The notes beneath the pieces are model-generated. The model was not told the DNA's origin. It worked only from the letters and a program-made list of their open reading frames with translations, and ran no database searches. This document shows, one piece after another, positions 47,301 through 57,093 of a stretch of 64,000 nucleotides of DNA. A program made the translations under genes and the position numbers. This stretch comes from Acephala macrosclerotiorum (lineage: Eukaryota; Ascomycota; Leotiomycetes; Helotiales; Mollisiaceae). The stretch is from positions 1 to 64,000 of the forward strand of contig MU119228.1 in NCBI GenBank assembly GCA_014904845.1. The letters run 5' to 3'. Every line of letters begins with the position of its first letter. The stretch's first letter is position 1.

Positions 47301-48117
47301 TCAATTGGCTCGTTGACCACGGGGGGCCATGCTGCACTTGTTTGCCTCCTCATATGTTTGATTCTTGAGCACTGGGCAGTCAACATGGCAGAAGTTATCC
47401 ATGGCCCTCTGAAGAGCATCCCCCTTCCAGCCGAAAACATAATCTCCGTGGTGCCCCCGTCCAATACTGCGTCCACATCAGTCAAGGTATTTTCAAGTTC
47501 TGAGGAGAGACTCACGGATCCTTCATACTCCACTCAAACGGCTGCGAGCCATCGGTTGGCCAAAGAGACTTATCATTAAACTCCGTCGTATTTCCAAACC
47601 GTCTCGTACATAACCCGAGAAATCTTCACAGGATACGTCGACGGACAAGGTCCGTTCGTCTCGAAAATCCCACTCTCTGGATACGAGACGTGGCTCTTAT
47701 GATCACCGCTATCGACATTCACTCCGTCCCAGCAAGTTGGGAAGAAGTTGTTGACTCTGATACCTCCAGGACAAGGCACCTTGGGAAAATCTCGAGTGTC
47801 GTTTCCTCCTCCAGGATAGGTGTCGATTTGTCCCCAATTCTTCTCAAAGTAACGATAGCTCATTGATCGAGATTCAGAAGTATTCGTGTCTTTGCGTAAC
47901 ATTGGGTCCCCGACGAGCATTCGGAATCCCTGTTTGAAAGCTGTGACATTGGTGTGGCCATCGTATGGAGGGATGTGGTACATCGTCAGACCTCCATTCG
48001 CTCCTTCGGGAAACTTGTTCCCCATTTGTGGTACTCGCTTGTATGTCCCGTTCCTAGCGCGGAAGCATGACTGCTCGCCGCGAACAACGCAAGCGAGACA
48101 AGGTATCTCCACTGCAT
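47301..48117 (-). pseudogene. Truncated, frameshifted DUF1996 secreted protein
   Basis: DUF1996 proteins are secreted fungal proteins of unknown activity. A signal peptide (ATG 48117, MQWRYLVSLALFAASSHASA) is read in one frame. The second half of DUF1996 is read in another: YKRVPQM, GGLTMYHIPP, GFRMLVGDP, NNFFPTCWDG, SGDHKSHVSYP. The usual first half, with the HVH motif, is missing. A one-base insertion in the AAA at about 47591 shifts the frame after YETVW. Beyond it, NTTEFNDKSLWPTDGSQPF continues. A 49-bp intron (47515..47467) joins to [20 protein letters not shown], ending at 47301. Probably a pseudogene; an annotated partial gene here would be an artefact of the break. Confidence 0.8.
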
Positions 48118-48918
48118 CTTGAGAACATGTTTTCTGTCAACACAGATAATGCATGTTGAGGGAAAACGAGATAATTCACATGCTTATATGTGATCTTCCT
48201 AGATCATTTTCTGGCAATCGGACCTTCCATGCCGGAGTGGGTATTGTTCGGGGAGGAGTTTATTGATCAGGAGAACTGCTGCTTGATAAGACCGTGGCTA
48301 ATTGTTTACAGACGTCCTGGCCAATGCCACATTTTCAATTGATGAAAGCTGACAAGATTAATATAAGAACAGTACTTAAGATTGTCAATACGACAAGCTT
48401 CTTAGGTTCAATTGAGACGGCGGAAACAAAGTCCTGCAGCGAGAAAGGCCCCATGAGTCACATGCATAGAAGGAATACTTCTCGCTTCTGCAGTTTTGAG
48501 AGCTTCGAAGGTATGTCCCTTTCATGCTTCCTCCCAGGGCTCTGCCTTTGTGTGAAATTATCCCTTTTATACCCATTTTTAACACTCAAGAGATATTGGA
48601 TTAAAGTGGCTACTCATTTTTCAAGCTACCACGAACAAAGCTCCGCCGCTTTTGTTCTCTTCCACAATTTTCCTCATGATCTCTGCCGCTTCCTGAGCAT
48701 GCGCCTTCGCCCTCCCCTCCAGAACCTCAATATTACCAATCGCCTCAAACCTCTCTAAAACTGAAATCTCTCCTTCGACCACTCTGTCTTCCCCTTCCAA
48801 TTCGTCGGATTATGAGTATACTCTCCATTCATCTCACCCTCCACATAAACCTCCTTCGCATTGATCTTGATCCATGCAGCCGCAGCAGGAACCGTCGCAT
48901 TGAGAGTCTGGACATCTC
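48118..48918. other. Intergenic region
   Basis: About 800 bases between minus-strand genes. A plus-strand open frame at 48294-48758 has no motif, signal peptide or typical codon use, so I do not call it. Confidence 0.45.
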
Positions 48919-49602
48919 TCAGCTCGAGTTCGTGAGATCTCCATGCATCCCAATCGCTGCTTCCGTCGTTTTCTTCGAGGTCCGGGCGAGAGGTTTATTC
49001 CCCTGGACTACGCTCGAGGCAGTTTCGAAACATGTTTCCGGCTCGAGTGAGCTCGAGGTTGTACTCGTTGGGGTGGAGGGAGAGCTTTGCTCCGAAACGA
49101 TTCGGGTTGAGCCAGCCTTGCCTTTCGGATGCTTGCTGAGGATCTGTTGAAGGAAGGTCGCGGACTTGTGAAAATCAGTCAAACGAAGACAGACAATATC
49201 TCGATCACACTTACAGCTGAAGACGCGCCCCGTCCATTCCATATGGAAATCATCCATACAAACAAGGAAGCCTGTGGGATCTAGCGTTTTCTGCAGCTCC
49301 AACACCAATTCCACGAATCGATCATTGTACTGCGTCAACTGCCTGATTGCTTCTCCCGTCGTGCGCCAGAGTGATCCATAGCGATAAGTGTCTAGTCCCT
49401 TCGCATCCAGATTCTGATCTTGCGGAGCTTTGATGATTGGGACACTAATTTGCCTTACGATCTCAGAGGTGGAGACGGTGCGGTCGAAGAAGAAAAATTC
49501 GAAGGCGCCGATCTGCTCGGGTTGCAAGGGGTATTGCATCACTTCTTCAGCTGCCATGAAGTCTTGCCAGCTGGTATGCCAGACTGCGAGTGGAGAAGAC
49601 AT
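48919..49602 (-). CDS. Hypothetical protein, 227 residues
   Basis: Intronless frame from ATG at 49602 (MSSPLAVWHTSWQDFMAAEEV) to a stop at 48919. The first 150 residues look folded: FEFFFFDRTV strand, a WRTTGEAIRQLTQYNDRFVELVLELQ helix, and FLVCMDDFHMEWTGRVFSCKCDRDIVCLRLTDFH with several Cys and aromatic residues. The last 70 residues are Ser/Thr-rich and disordered (SEQSSPSTPTSTTSSS). No signal peptide or membrane segment. I do not recognise the family. The minus-strand frame upstream (49730-50212) might belong to the same gene, but no splice pair keeps both frames. Confidence 0.6.
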   Translation of the reverse strand: MSSPLAVWHTSWQDFMAAEEVMQYPLQPEQIGAFEFFFFDRTVSTSEIVRQISVPIIKAPQDQNLDAKGLDTYRYGSLWRTTGEAIRQLTQYNDRFVELVLELQKTLDPTGFLVCMDDFHMEWTGRVFSCKCDRDIVCLRLTDFHKSATFLQQILSKHPKGKAGSTRIVSEQSSPSTPTSTTSSSLEPETCFETASSVVQGNKPLARTSKKTTEAAIGMHGDLTNSS

Positions 49603-49731
49603 GATGTTTTCTGAATTTGATGTCGTGGGGTACGATGGTGTTGTTTTCTGTGATCACAACCTTATCATTTTCTCTCCACGAGGTATTTCTCGAGGATGAT
49701 GGTCGAGACCAGGTCAAACTCACGAAGTAGG

Positions 49732-50212
49732 ATGAGCGCAGTCAGGCACCACCCTCTCATTAGTCCGTTGCTCCATACGATCTAAAAGTCCGAGAATCTC
49801 AACTCGCATTTTGGGTATATGAAGCGAGTGAACCATCTCGTGAGTCGTGGCGGTTGAAACTCGGGTTGCCCGAGAGTATTCAACGCTAATTTCGTGCATG
49901 GGAAAAGATCAAAGTAGCTGTCGGCGTCAAAGACCTATGAACGAGCGTTAATGAACCCTAGGAATAGAAGTTTTGATCTCAGAAACTTACCTGCGAGATA
50001 CGATGCATGTCCTCTGATGGGAGAAGCTCGGTTGCGGCGCTGCCCCCCCTTTCGGCGAGAGATGGGTGTGAGGCGGCTGATTGTGCTACGGGGCTTGAGT
50101 GTTTTGAGGTTGCATTACCTCGAACTCTAAAGTGTTCATTATTTATAATACTTTCAAGGTGAGGCAAGCTGGGCGTTCCTTCTGTCATCAAAAATATATC
50201 TTCAAATTGCAT
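49732..50212 (-). pseudogene. Hypothetical gene with an apparent frameshift
   Basis: From ATG at 50212 (MQFEDIFLMTEGTPSLPHLES) the frame runs through SEDMHRISQ and a 60-70 bp intron (gtaagt...catag). It goes on into VFDADSYFDLFP and then, one base out, into MHEISVEYSRATRVSTA and LHIPKMRVEILGLLDRMEQ. The two halves read as one protein only if a base is restored near 49900. It may encode the front of a gene continuing to 49602, or be a relic. Function unknown. Confidence 0.4.
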
Positions 50213-50594
50213 CTCCTCAAGCGAGGGTCGGGACACCCTCAGGTCGGCCGCCTTGCGTTGTTCTCAATGGCGTGTGCCACAATTGGTGTGCCTGTTTTAT
50301 TTACTTTCCAAGCAGTAAGATCTCGAATTGGCGAGACTTTCTGCGTGCTTCATTTGCGGCTAATATCCCAGAGCTTCGAGGACTTCGAGAAGTCTGCGAC
50401 CAAATATTAAGCATCGAAGAAGTATATAGCAGGTCAAGGACCTGCCATCCGTCAGAAGCATCATAATCAGTCCAAGCACTCATACTTTCCCTCACAACAA
50501 TCTTCCTTTCTCAAAAGAGTCCATCCCGTCCCTCGAACTTCTTGCCCCGCTACCCCTGTTGTCCAAATATCCGACGTAACCCGAGACTTTCAAG
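50213..50594. promoter_or_regulatory. Upstream region of the RNase T1-like gene
   Basis: About 380 bases between divergent 5' ends. The last 100 bases are CT-rich, as in other leaders here. No specific element named. Confidence 0.4.
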
Positions 50595-51014
50595 ATGTTT
50601 TCCAAAACCACCCTCAACTCCGTCATGCTCATATCGGCGAGTATCCTTAGCATCAACGCCCTACCCCACTCTGGCGATTTAGGTGTCGTCTCTGCTTGCA
50701 ACATCACCATCATCGACTCGACCGATGGCCTCGACGTCAACCGCAAGATCAGCACCCTCCCGAGAACATTTAACTGATCAAACACAGACAACTACCCCCA
50801 CTACTTCGGCAACAGAGAAGGGCTCCTATTCTCTTGCGGTAAAAACTTGAATGAGTACTCAATCTTGATCAATCACGATCGCTACGGTGGAGAATCAGTC
50901 GTCGAGATCCCAGATCGTATTGTTCGGGAGTACACAGAGGATGCAGATACTTATAAGATGAAGTTCTGCAGGGTTATGCATCATCGAGGCGCAGTATTCG
51001 TTGAGTGTCTGTGA
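50595..51014 (+). pseudogene. Secreted RNase T1/N1-like protein, one in-frame stop
   Basis: Small secreted protein of the guanyl-specific ribonuclease fold (T1/F1/ribotoxin superfamily). A signal peptide (MFSKTTLNSVMLISASILS) is followed by a short mature region. The four catalytic residues of RNase T1 all have counterparts: His in NYPHYFGNREGL, Glu in NEYSIL, Arg in PDRIV and His in VMHHRGA. Four cysteines suit two disulfides. A single TGA at 50775-50777 interrupts the frame just before NTDNYPHYF. Both sides are in the same frame, so this is a nonsense change, not a shift. I found no intron that removes the TGA and keeps the phase with a convincing donor. Likely recently inactivated, or an unusual splice. 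Such proteins can be secreted effectors. Confidence 0.75.
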
Positions 51015-51293
51015 AAGTCCTAACGTCGATAGGACAATTGAAAGCGCCAGTGATGGACTCGGCCGGACACTCGTTTGGATCGATACTGAATGGAAGTAGA
51101 TGCATATAGACTGAGTTTGGGAATCAATAGAAAGGACTTGACTGGGAATACGGGCTCTGCGTCACTTGATTGCTTGTCTCCATCTTCCCCTAAGCGAGTA
51201 GAAAGAGGGTTGGGTCTCCACTTTTCGCCGGGCAACCGGACTCATTAAGTACATTAACATATCATCAACAATCGTACATGCCATCCTATTTCT

Positions 51294-52283
51294 TTAAGAG
51301 AGGTTCCACGCTGTCCAAATTGCCAACCCCATAACCACCAGCCATTGCTGCTCACCACAAATTGATCTCGCCACACAGCTCGCATCACTAGTCACGTTGT
51401 ACGACTCCGTTGCCCTCAAGCACCCCATCCCTGTGACCGTTTCATTCGAGAAAGAGCCATTGAGCATCTCACTCCCAGCTTGATTCAAGCTCTGGTACCA
51501 CAAAACCGGCCAGATCCGCTGCCTAGCTTGCTGATTGAACGTTTCGAAGTCCCATCGATGGAGTGGCGACATGACCTCGAGCAGAGGGTAGTAACTTTGA
51601 TTATTATACGTCAAATCTGAATCTGTCATTAACATCGCGTCCCTTCCAAACACGTGAACTAGAGAAAAAGGGAACCTACTAGACACCAGCCAAGGATTTG
51701 ACCCCGCAATCACAATCTTCCCCTGACAACTACTCGGCAAACTCTCAATCACTAAATCCTCACACCGCCTCGTCGAGTTTCCCCCAGTACTCATCTTCAC
51801 CGCCTGGCTCAAATCACTCACACACTGACCCCCCAACGTACTCCCACAGCTCCCATCATCGTTCTGCCCTGCTGTCGTCGCGGTTGCCGTCACATTCCTA
51901 AAAAACAGCAAACAATTACTCCATCCCTCCATCACCGTCTGATTCCCCAACCCACTCCCCATATCCATTCCCTGACTTCCATTCAACCAAATCAACGTCT
52001 CCGAGCTTGAAAAATGCGGCTTGTGAGTGTCATGCACATCTCTGACCGCGATCCCGAAGGGATATTTTATTGTGGAGCCCGGAGAAGTGAGAGAGGATGC
52101 GGAGATGGGAAAGGTACCGTTGTAGGGCCACATGGAGCCGATTTGGTTGAGGAAGGAGAGCGGGGTGAAAGAGGCGGGGAGGGAGGTGTTGTAGACCCAT
52201 TGTGTTGGATCTGTTGTTGATTGCGCTTTTGCGCGTTGCGTTATCGACAAGATCAATCCTAAGAGTGGTGCTGGGAGCCTCAT
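51294..52283 (-). CDS. Secreted, possibly GPI-anchored protein of unknown function
   Basis: 329 residues, read as one exon from ATG 52283. A signal peptide (MRLPAPLLGLILSITQRAKA) leads to a Cys-containing extracellular part with many N-glycosylation sequons (NTS, NGT, NGS, NQT, NVT, NQS, NGS, NET, NVT). The C terminus has a moderately hydrophobic end (WLVVMGLAIWTAWNL) that could be a GPI signal. A short pyrimidine-rich piece at 51665-51700 could be a small intron, so local residues are uncertain. I do not recognise the domain. Confidence 0.7.
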   Translation of the reverse strand: MRLPAPLLGLILSITQRAKAQSTTDPTQWVYNTSLPASFTPLSFLNQIGSMWPYNGTFPISASSLTSPGSTIKYPFGIAVRDVHDTHKPHFSSSETLIWLNGSQGMDMGSGLGNQTVMEGWSNCLLFFRNVTATATTAGQNDDGSCGSTLGGQCVSDLSQAVKMSTGGNSTRRCEDLVIESLPSSCQGKIVIAGSNPWLVSSRFPFSLVHVFGRDAMLMTDSDLTYNNQSYYPLLEVMSPLHRWDFETFNQQARQRIWPVLWYQSLNQAGSEMLNGSFSNETVTGMGCLRATESYNVTSDASCVARSICGEQQWLVVMGLAIWTAWNLS

Positions 52284-53011
52284 TCTGGTGTTTTGTTGAA
52301 AGCCTGGAGACCCGAAATATTAATGTTGGATGCTGAAGATCCGCGCAAGGAAGGCGAAGAAGCGCGATGTTATGTTTGCATCTGGGCGTTTGACACGAGA
52401 TGACCGGCAGCCGGCGTGTTTTGTAAGGTGGTACCATACACTACCCTGATATCATCCTGGGGCACACCGCACTCTACCAAACGGAATGCGTGAATTGATT
52501 TTGGGATGAGCCAATTATGGTGTTACTTTTGAGATGGCAAGTCGGAAGGCTGTGCATGCACTTAGCCGGCACAGGCACAGCCTTGCGAGGTCAATTGGTA
52601 TCGCCGAACGACGTTTCGGCTTGCCGGCTCGGGAGGGACCAATCATGATGAGGCTTGTGATGATCTGTTTAAGCCACGTTTGGCGCGCTAGAAAGCCTCG
52701 TGATGTTTTAGGGATTGTTCTACGTGAGATGTCTTGGTAAGCGAACCGTTACAGATCATGAATGCAAGGGACAAATCTGGGGAAGTGACAAACAAAACAC
52801 CAACGAAAACAGCAAGAAGATTGTCAAGTGAGAAGTCGTGGCGACGAAGAGATAAATTTCCCTCATCGACTTCCATCCTTATACGTATGCGTATGCTACC
52901 CAATATCCCTAATTCAAACCAGGCTTTCGTACAAGAAATGAATCCTCACGCTCCCCCAATTTGCTACCGGAGCACATGCAAGAAACCCTTTCCTTCAAAG
53001 CCGAAACACGC
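52284..53011. other. Intergenic region
   Basis: About 730 bases upstream of the minus-strand secreted protein and downstream of the Kex2-site protein. Plus-strand open frames here are antisense to the latter's C-terminal reading. No other gene supported. Confidence 0.45.
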
Positions 53012-54359
53012 CTATGAGCTCATGGATGCCGTACTAGTCGGCGGTGTAGAAGTGAAACACCTCGTCTGTGTTCCAAGAACCTGCTGTCTCTCTTCCAAAT
53101 CCCAATCTTTTTGAGCTTCAGCGGCTCGCTGTCGAGATCCCTTATTCTTACGACTGTTTCCCCACCATTCAAGATGAGTGCCGATCGTAAGAGGCGGAAG
53201 CGTAGCTGTGTTCTCGAAAACAGTGCAGGTGTATGTCGTGATAGTCAGGCTGGGACTTGAGCACCACCAAGGGGGGGGTGAAAATATTATTCTGGCAGGG
53301 ATTTTCTTTTGGTCGGCTGGTCTCTGTTGGAGAATAGGACGCAGTAGTTGGGAAGCCTAGGATGTAGGTTTGTCGGTCTGGGTTTGGTTGGGGGGCTGCG
53401 GAGCGTTTCCCGTTAATATTTAGGCCGGCTGGGGTGGCGATGCTGGTGAATACTGGTATGGTGCTGAATAGAAGAGCGACAGTGGCTTCGATTGTTGTGC
53501 CTGTTTTGCCTGGGGTGTAGTAGTCGGTGGTCGGGCTGTAAATTATCGTTGAGACCGGGTAGTCGGTGGGGGAGCCGTAGATTATCGTTGAGATTATGGT
53601 TGGGTGGTGGTATGGATGTGATGTTAGCACATAAGGATATTCTGTGACTGTGGCAATGACGGTAGAGGCAGAAATCGAGTCAGTCGAGTAGTGGTGATGT
53701 GTGTAAGAAGGGGTGATCTCATTTGTACGAGAAGGAAATCCAAGAGTTTGAGGATCACGTTTCTTGTAGATAGTGAGCATTGAAAACGTAGCCGTTTGAT
53801 CGATCTCGTAAGGCGCAGTCTTAGTTACTTTATGTCCCGAATGGTGAGGCGGATCCCAGAACGTCCAGTCAAGTGTCGTGGATGGCGGGGCTTCCTTGAC
53901 GGCTGACTCGAATTAGCTTGGAACACCTAGAAGAACGTCAGAGTTGCTTACCTCCAGAGCTGTCGAATTCGAGAGTCTGGGGCTCACGTTTTTCGTTTGT
54001 ATCTCTGTCAATTATCTCGACTGATGGTGTGGCTGCGGCCCGCCAATTCCACCATGGCAGAGGTGGAGTTGGTGCTCCTTGGATTGTGCGGCTGGCAGGG
54101 CCAAGACCGAGGATCTGAGCTTCCGGTTCGGGTGCGGCGTTGCGTGGAGGATAGAGGGTGATACGTGGAGGTGTGACTGAAGTCGTATCCGTTTTGACGA
54201 CGACATAGTCGGTGACAGCAATTGCGGAGGGCTGAGGAGGGTAGACGTAGATAGTGCTAACCGTGCTATGTGGGTAGACGTAGACAGAACTGACAGTCTG
54301 TTGCGGTGGATAATACACGGACGTATGAGTATTCCATACGGTATGGCTCCACTGCAAGC
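53012..54359 (-). CDS. Thr/Tyr/Pro-rich secreted protein with Kex2-type sites and recurring peptides
   Basis: Two exons join through an intron (gtaagc...gagtcag, about 53936..53889): ...LEFDSSG to AVKEAPPSTTLDWTF. Upstream an acceptor (gcttgcag) before WSHTVWNTHTSVYYPP suggests a missing signal-peptide exon. The N-terminal part has SSVYVYPHSTVSTIYVYP repeats. Related peptides occur four times: APEPEAQILGLGP, KREPQTLEF, KKRDPQTLGFP and KRSAAPQPNPDRQTYILGFP. The second and third sit directly behind KR, the fourth eight to ten residues after KR, the first without a dibasic site. After an 8-C run (53271-53278) the frame is lost. One base out, it continues as PPWWCSSPSLTITTYTCT to a stop at 53012. 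The gene may be frameshifted there. Layout fits a secreted, proprotein-convertase-processed protein; function unknown. Confidence 0.55.
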
Positions 54360-54695
54360 CGGGGTTAGCATTGGATTATATCTTTTAGTAACCCAAGAGC
54401 GAGAAGAGCGAGACAATGGGCGCGCTTTAAAAGTACAGAAAAGCAAGAAGAGCTTTTGTGCAGATACAGGGGATTGAATTAAAGGACACGCAATCTTGGA
54501 ACACCAAACGACTCCTGATTCTACTCTGCCCTTCTTCTCAGATCTAACGCAGCAATATTTGCCCCCACAGTACACTCGCATGAACAACAAGAAGGCATGT
54601 GTATCAACAGTAGGAGTGATGAGCTTTTAAATGCCTACATGGTCTGGACCCTCACGGGGATGATGAGGTTCCTCATCCACGTCTGGCTTTCCATC
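54360..54695. other. Intergenic region / missing 5' exon
   Basis: About 340 bases that should contain the 5' exon of the Kex2-site gene. A branch-like gctaac precedes the acceptor at 54361. I could not identify a signal-peptide exon with confidence. Confidence 0.35.
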
Positions 54696-55330
54696 TCAGG
54701 TCAGAGCTGGACGCGTGACTGTTGCCCCAAAGTCATTATCGGGATCCGTCGTGGTGGCGGTAACGGTGATGTAGGTTGGGAAATAAACGGTGACTGCTCC
54801 TTCCAAGGCCGTGATTGCGACAGGACTGGCTTGGGTGGCTTGTGTGAGCCAACTCGACCACCATGGAGGACGAAGGCCTGAACTCCACGGACACCAGTGC
54901 GGTTGTTGAAGACGCTTTCATGACCTAGACTTTGCTAATCAATGACAGACAGCTGGAGTTGGTTCAATCCAATCTCCAATACGAGGGTGAGAATGCCTAC
55001 AGTGGAGGTCACAGTAACTACGATAACGGTGCTGTTTGGCTTCAAGGTGGTAGCCTTTTTCGTAGTGCTGGTGCTCTGTGAGGTTGTTGACGTGGTGGTA
55101 ACGGTGACCTACAAGTACTTAGCCGTTTGCGTGTGGAGAGTGGTCAAGCGGCATGCGCGACCAAGATCCTCTTTGGGTCGTGTAACGTGGCAGAGAGACT
55201 TACTGTGACTATCTGATCATCACGAGCAAGTAGAGCGTCGCGTTCGGGGACCGGCACTGCAGCACCGAAGCACGTTGCTGCCAGCGCCGGGTGCCAGTGC
55301 CGGCGGGATAAGGAGTGCTGACTTCATGTT
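54696..55330 (-). pseudogene. Second Thr-rich PWW protein, apparently broken
   Basis: From ATG 55328 a signal-like start (MKSALLIPPALA) is followed, in a shifted frame, by ALAATCFGAAVPVPERDALLAR, which looks like the rest of a signal peptide plus propeptide. An intron (gtaagtctc or similar ... cttgtag) leads to VTVTTTSTTSQSTSTTKK, a TVIVVTVTST stretch, and, after another frame change, RPPWWSSWLTQATQASPVA and VYFPTYITVTATTTDPDN, ending at 54696. The PWW motif and Thr-rich strands resemble the neighbour at 53.0-54.4 kb, so the two are probably distant tandem copies. Frame changes could be unrecognised introns. Confidence 0.4.
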
Positions 55331-56033
55331 GACTCTGAATCGTCGGTATAGTCTATGAAATAAGGTGGAGGGGCATAGCTTGCGTACCGAGGTTGCGACT
55401 ATGGAAGAGCTAATACATATGGCTTGATTCTAAAGATCAAAGACCAAGGGACATGCCTTGCTTCTTGAACAAAACGTGAGGTAGATAAACAACAAGGATT
55501 CGCGATCCCCCGATGCTGATGACGAGCTTACGGTGGTACATAGTAGCCAAAAGTTCGGACGGCTGGGGAAAAACATGTGTTGACGGGGAGCGGAGTCCGC
55601 GGGGCAATACTAAAACGATGTAAACAAATTAAGCATAAATGAGCAAAGCCAATAAGTGTAGCTCAACAGGTGGATAAACGTGTGTTTCTATCTTAAAATG
55701 AAAGCTCGTTGGGTTCAAGGTCCGGAAAGTTGAGGTGCTCATATAAATATTTTAGCCAGATGCTGAATCGGTTGGCTATTGTCTGTCGACATACAAACAT
55801 CAGGTCGCAATTTATCCGTGCCGACCTTAAACTTCGAGGCGTAGGAAATTGCAGAAAAGAAGATCAGAAGGAATCATAACATTGACAAGAGGCATTACTG
55901 ATGACTTTGAACTTGCAAAATAAGATGTGGCGACTTGTAATATATGCGAGGAGTGTGGTTTGAATGCGGGAGTTCCTGTGCCTGATTTACGTTGCATCCG
56001 ACCCGCCACAAAATCTACGCGAGTCCACCCAGC
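55331..56033. other. Intergenic region
   Basis: About 700 bases, 3' flank of the AtzD-like gene and upstream of the Thr-rich gene. A tRNA-like string at 55667-55740 was considered and rejected. No supported gene. Confidence 0.45.
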
Positions 56034-57093
56034 TCACACGGAGTAGAGCACACAAAGACTCCCACCTCCTGGTGGTCCTTGGCCTTCCGCACCACCAGAT
56101 ACGTAGATCTGCGTGTCACCAGTTAACCCAGCTATCAATCCTCCCACAGCCGCCCGTGCGTGCCGTGTGGAATGCAGGTCGCTGTCTGTATTCATCGTAT
56201 GCCTCTTTCCTCTGATATTACCAGTTGGGTCTGCTTCCGCCTTGGCGAACACTTGGAGGACGTGGCCGCCCTCGCTCTTGATCTGATCCAGAATCTTGAT
56301 AATTGTCCCTGCATCAATGGCGTCGGCCATGAAAGCCGAAGCTGCCCGCAGGTCGCCAAAGGAGGGGGATGCTATTATAAGGATGTGACAATCTTCGAGT
56401 TCAGCACCGGAACTACAACTCGCTTTGCCGCTCCATCTGTCTTCCTTCCGTATTGCCTCTTCCAGTTGATTCTCCTCGATCTCTTGGAGAGCAACGGCTA
56501 TACCGACTGCAGAAGCATAGCGTGATTTTGCCATCGACTCGTAAGTGTCTGTTGTGACTGGAATTTTGGATGCAGCCTTGATTGCCTCCACTTTCAAAGA
56601 GGTCAGGAGAGGACATTTGATCAAGACCAGGTGAACGTGCTCTTTTCGGATACCGGACTGATCCATGAGCTCCCGAACGGATGAGGCAACTTGCAAAGCG
56701 TGGTCCGTCGTTCCAATCTCGTGGGGCTGCAGCGTTCTTGTCCTCCCAACAGCAGCCACCAGGCCCGTAAGCTTAGTATCACGGACGATGAAAGTCACGT
56801 GCGGAGATATTATGCCTTCTGTTCCGCCGGAAAATATAGTGACGGCTGATTCAGGAATCTGTGGTTCCCAAACGTGTGTAGAGAGCGTGCGGGAGAAATC
56901 ATTCACGCAGCCGTTTCCTAGGATCGTCAGTGAAATACCCAAGATTCACAATATAGCATTGCTACCGACCTTCGGACTTCCCTATCACCGCCAAGATATC
57001 CTTGGACTCATATCCTGCCTCTCTCAAGTGCTGCATCGGCGATATATCCGCGGGAGAGGAGACCCCATACTTGAGGATGTTGATATTTGCCAT
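56034..57093 (-). CDS. Ring-opening amidohydrolase, cyanuric acid hydrolase/barbiturase type
   Basis: Two exons, 57093..56970 and 56917..56034 (intron 52 bp, gtcggt...cctag), 335 residues. Splicing makes VIGKSEG-NGCVNDFSR, the first-domain signature of the AtzD/TrzD/barbiturase family. Later motifs: VTIFSGGTEGIISPH, MAKSRYASAVGIAVAL, and in the third repeat RHARAAVGGLIAGLTGDTQIYVSGGAEGQGPPGGG. The family forms three similar domains, each giving a Ser-Lys pair around one pseudo-threefold site, and opens the ring of cyanuric acid or barbiturate. In fungi such enzymes may serve pyrimidine or heterocycle use; the substrate cannot be told from sequence alone. Somewhat shorter than typical (about 350-370) but all three domains are seen. 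Appears intact. Confidence 0.9.

Noticed and set aside
48294..48758. 154-codon plus-strand open frame
   Set aside because: No motif, no signal peptide, unlike codon use of neighbours, no splice evidence.
55660..55740. tRNA-like string with gtagctcaaca and gggttcaaggtcc
   Set aside because: The B-box-like part has one base too many before CC, and no acceptor stem or anticodon arm pairs.
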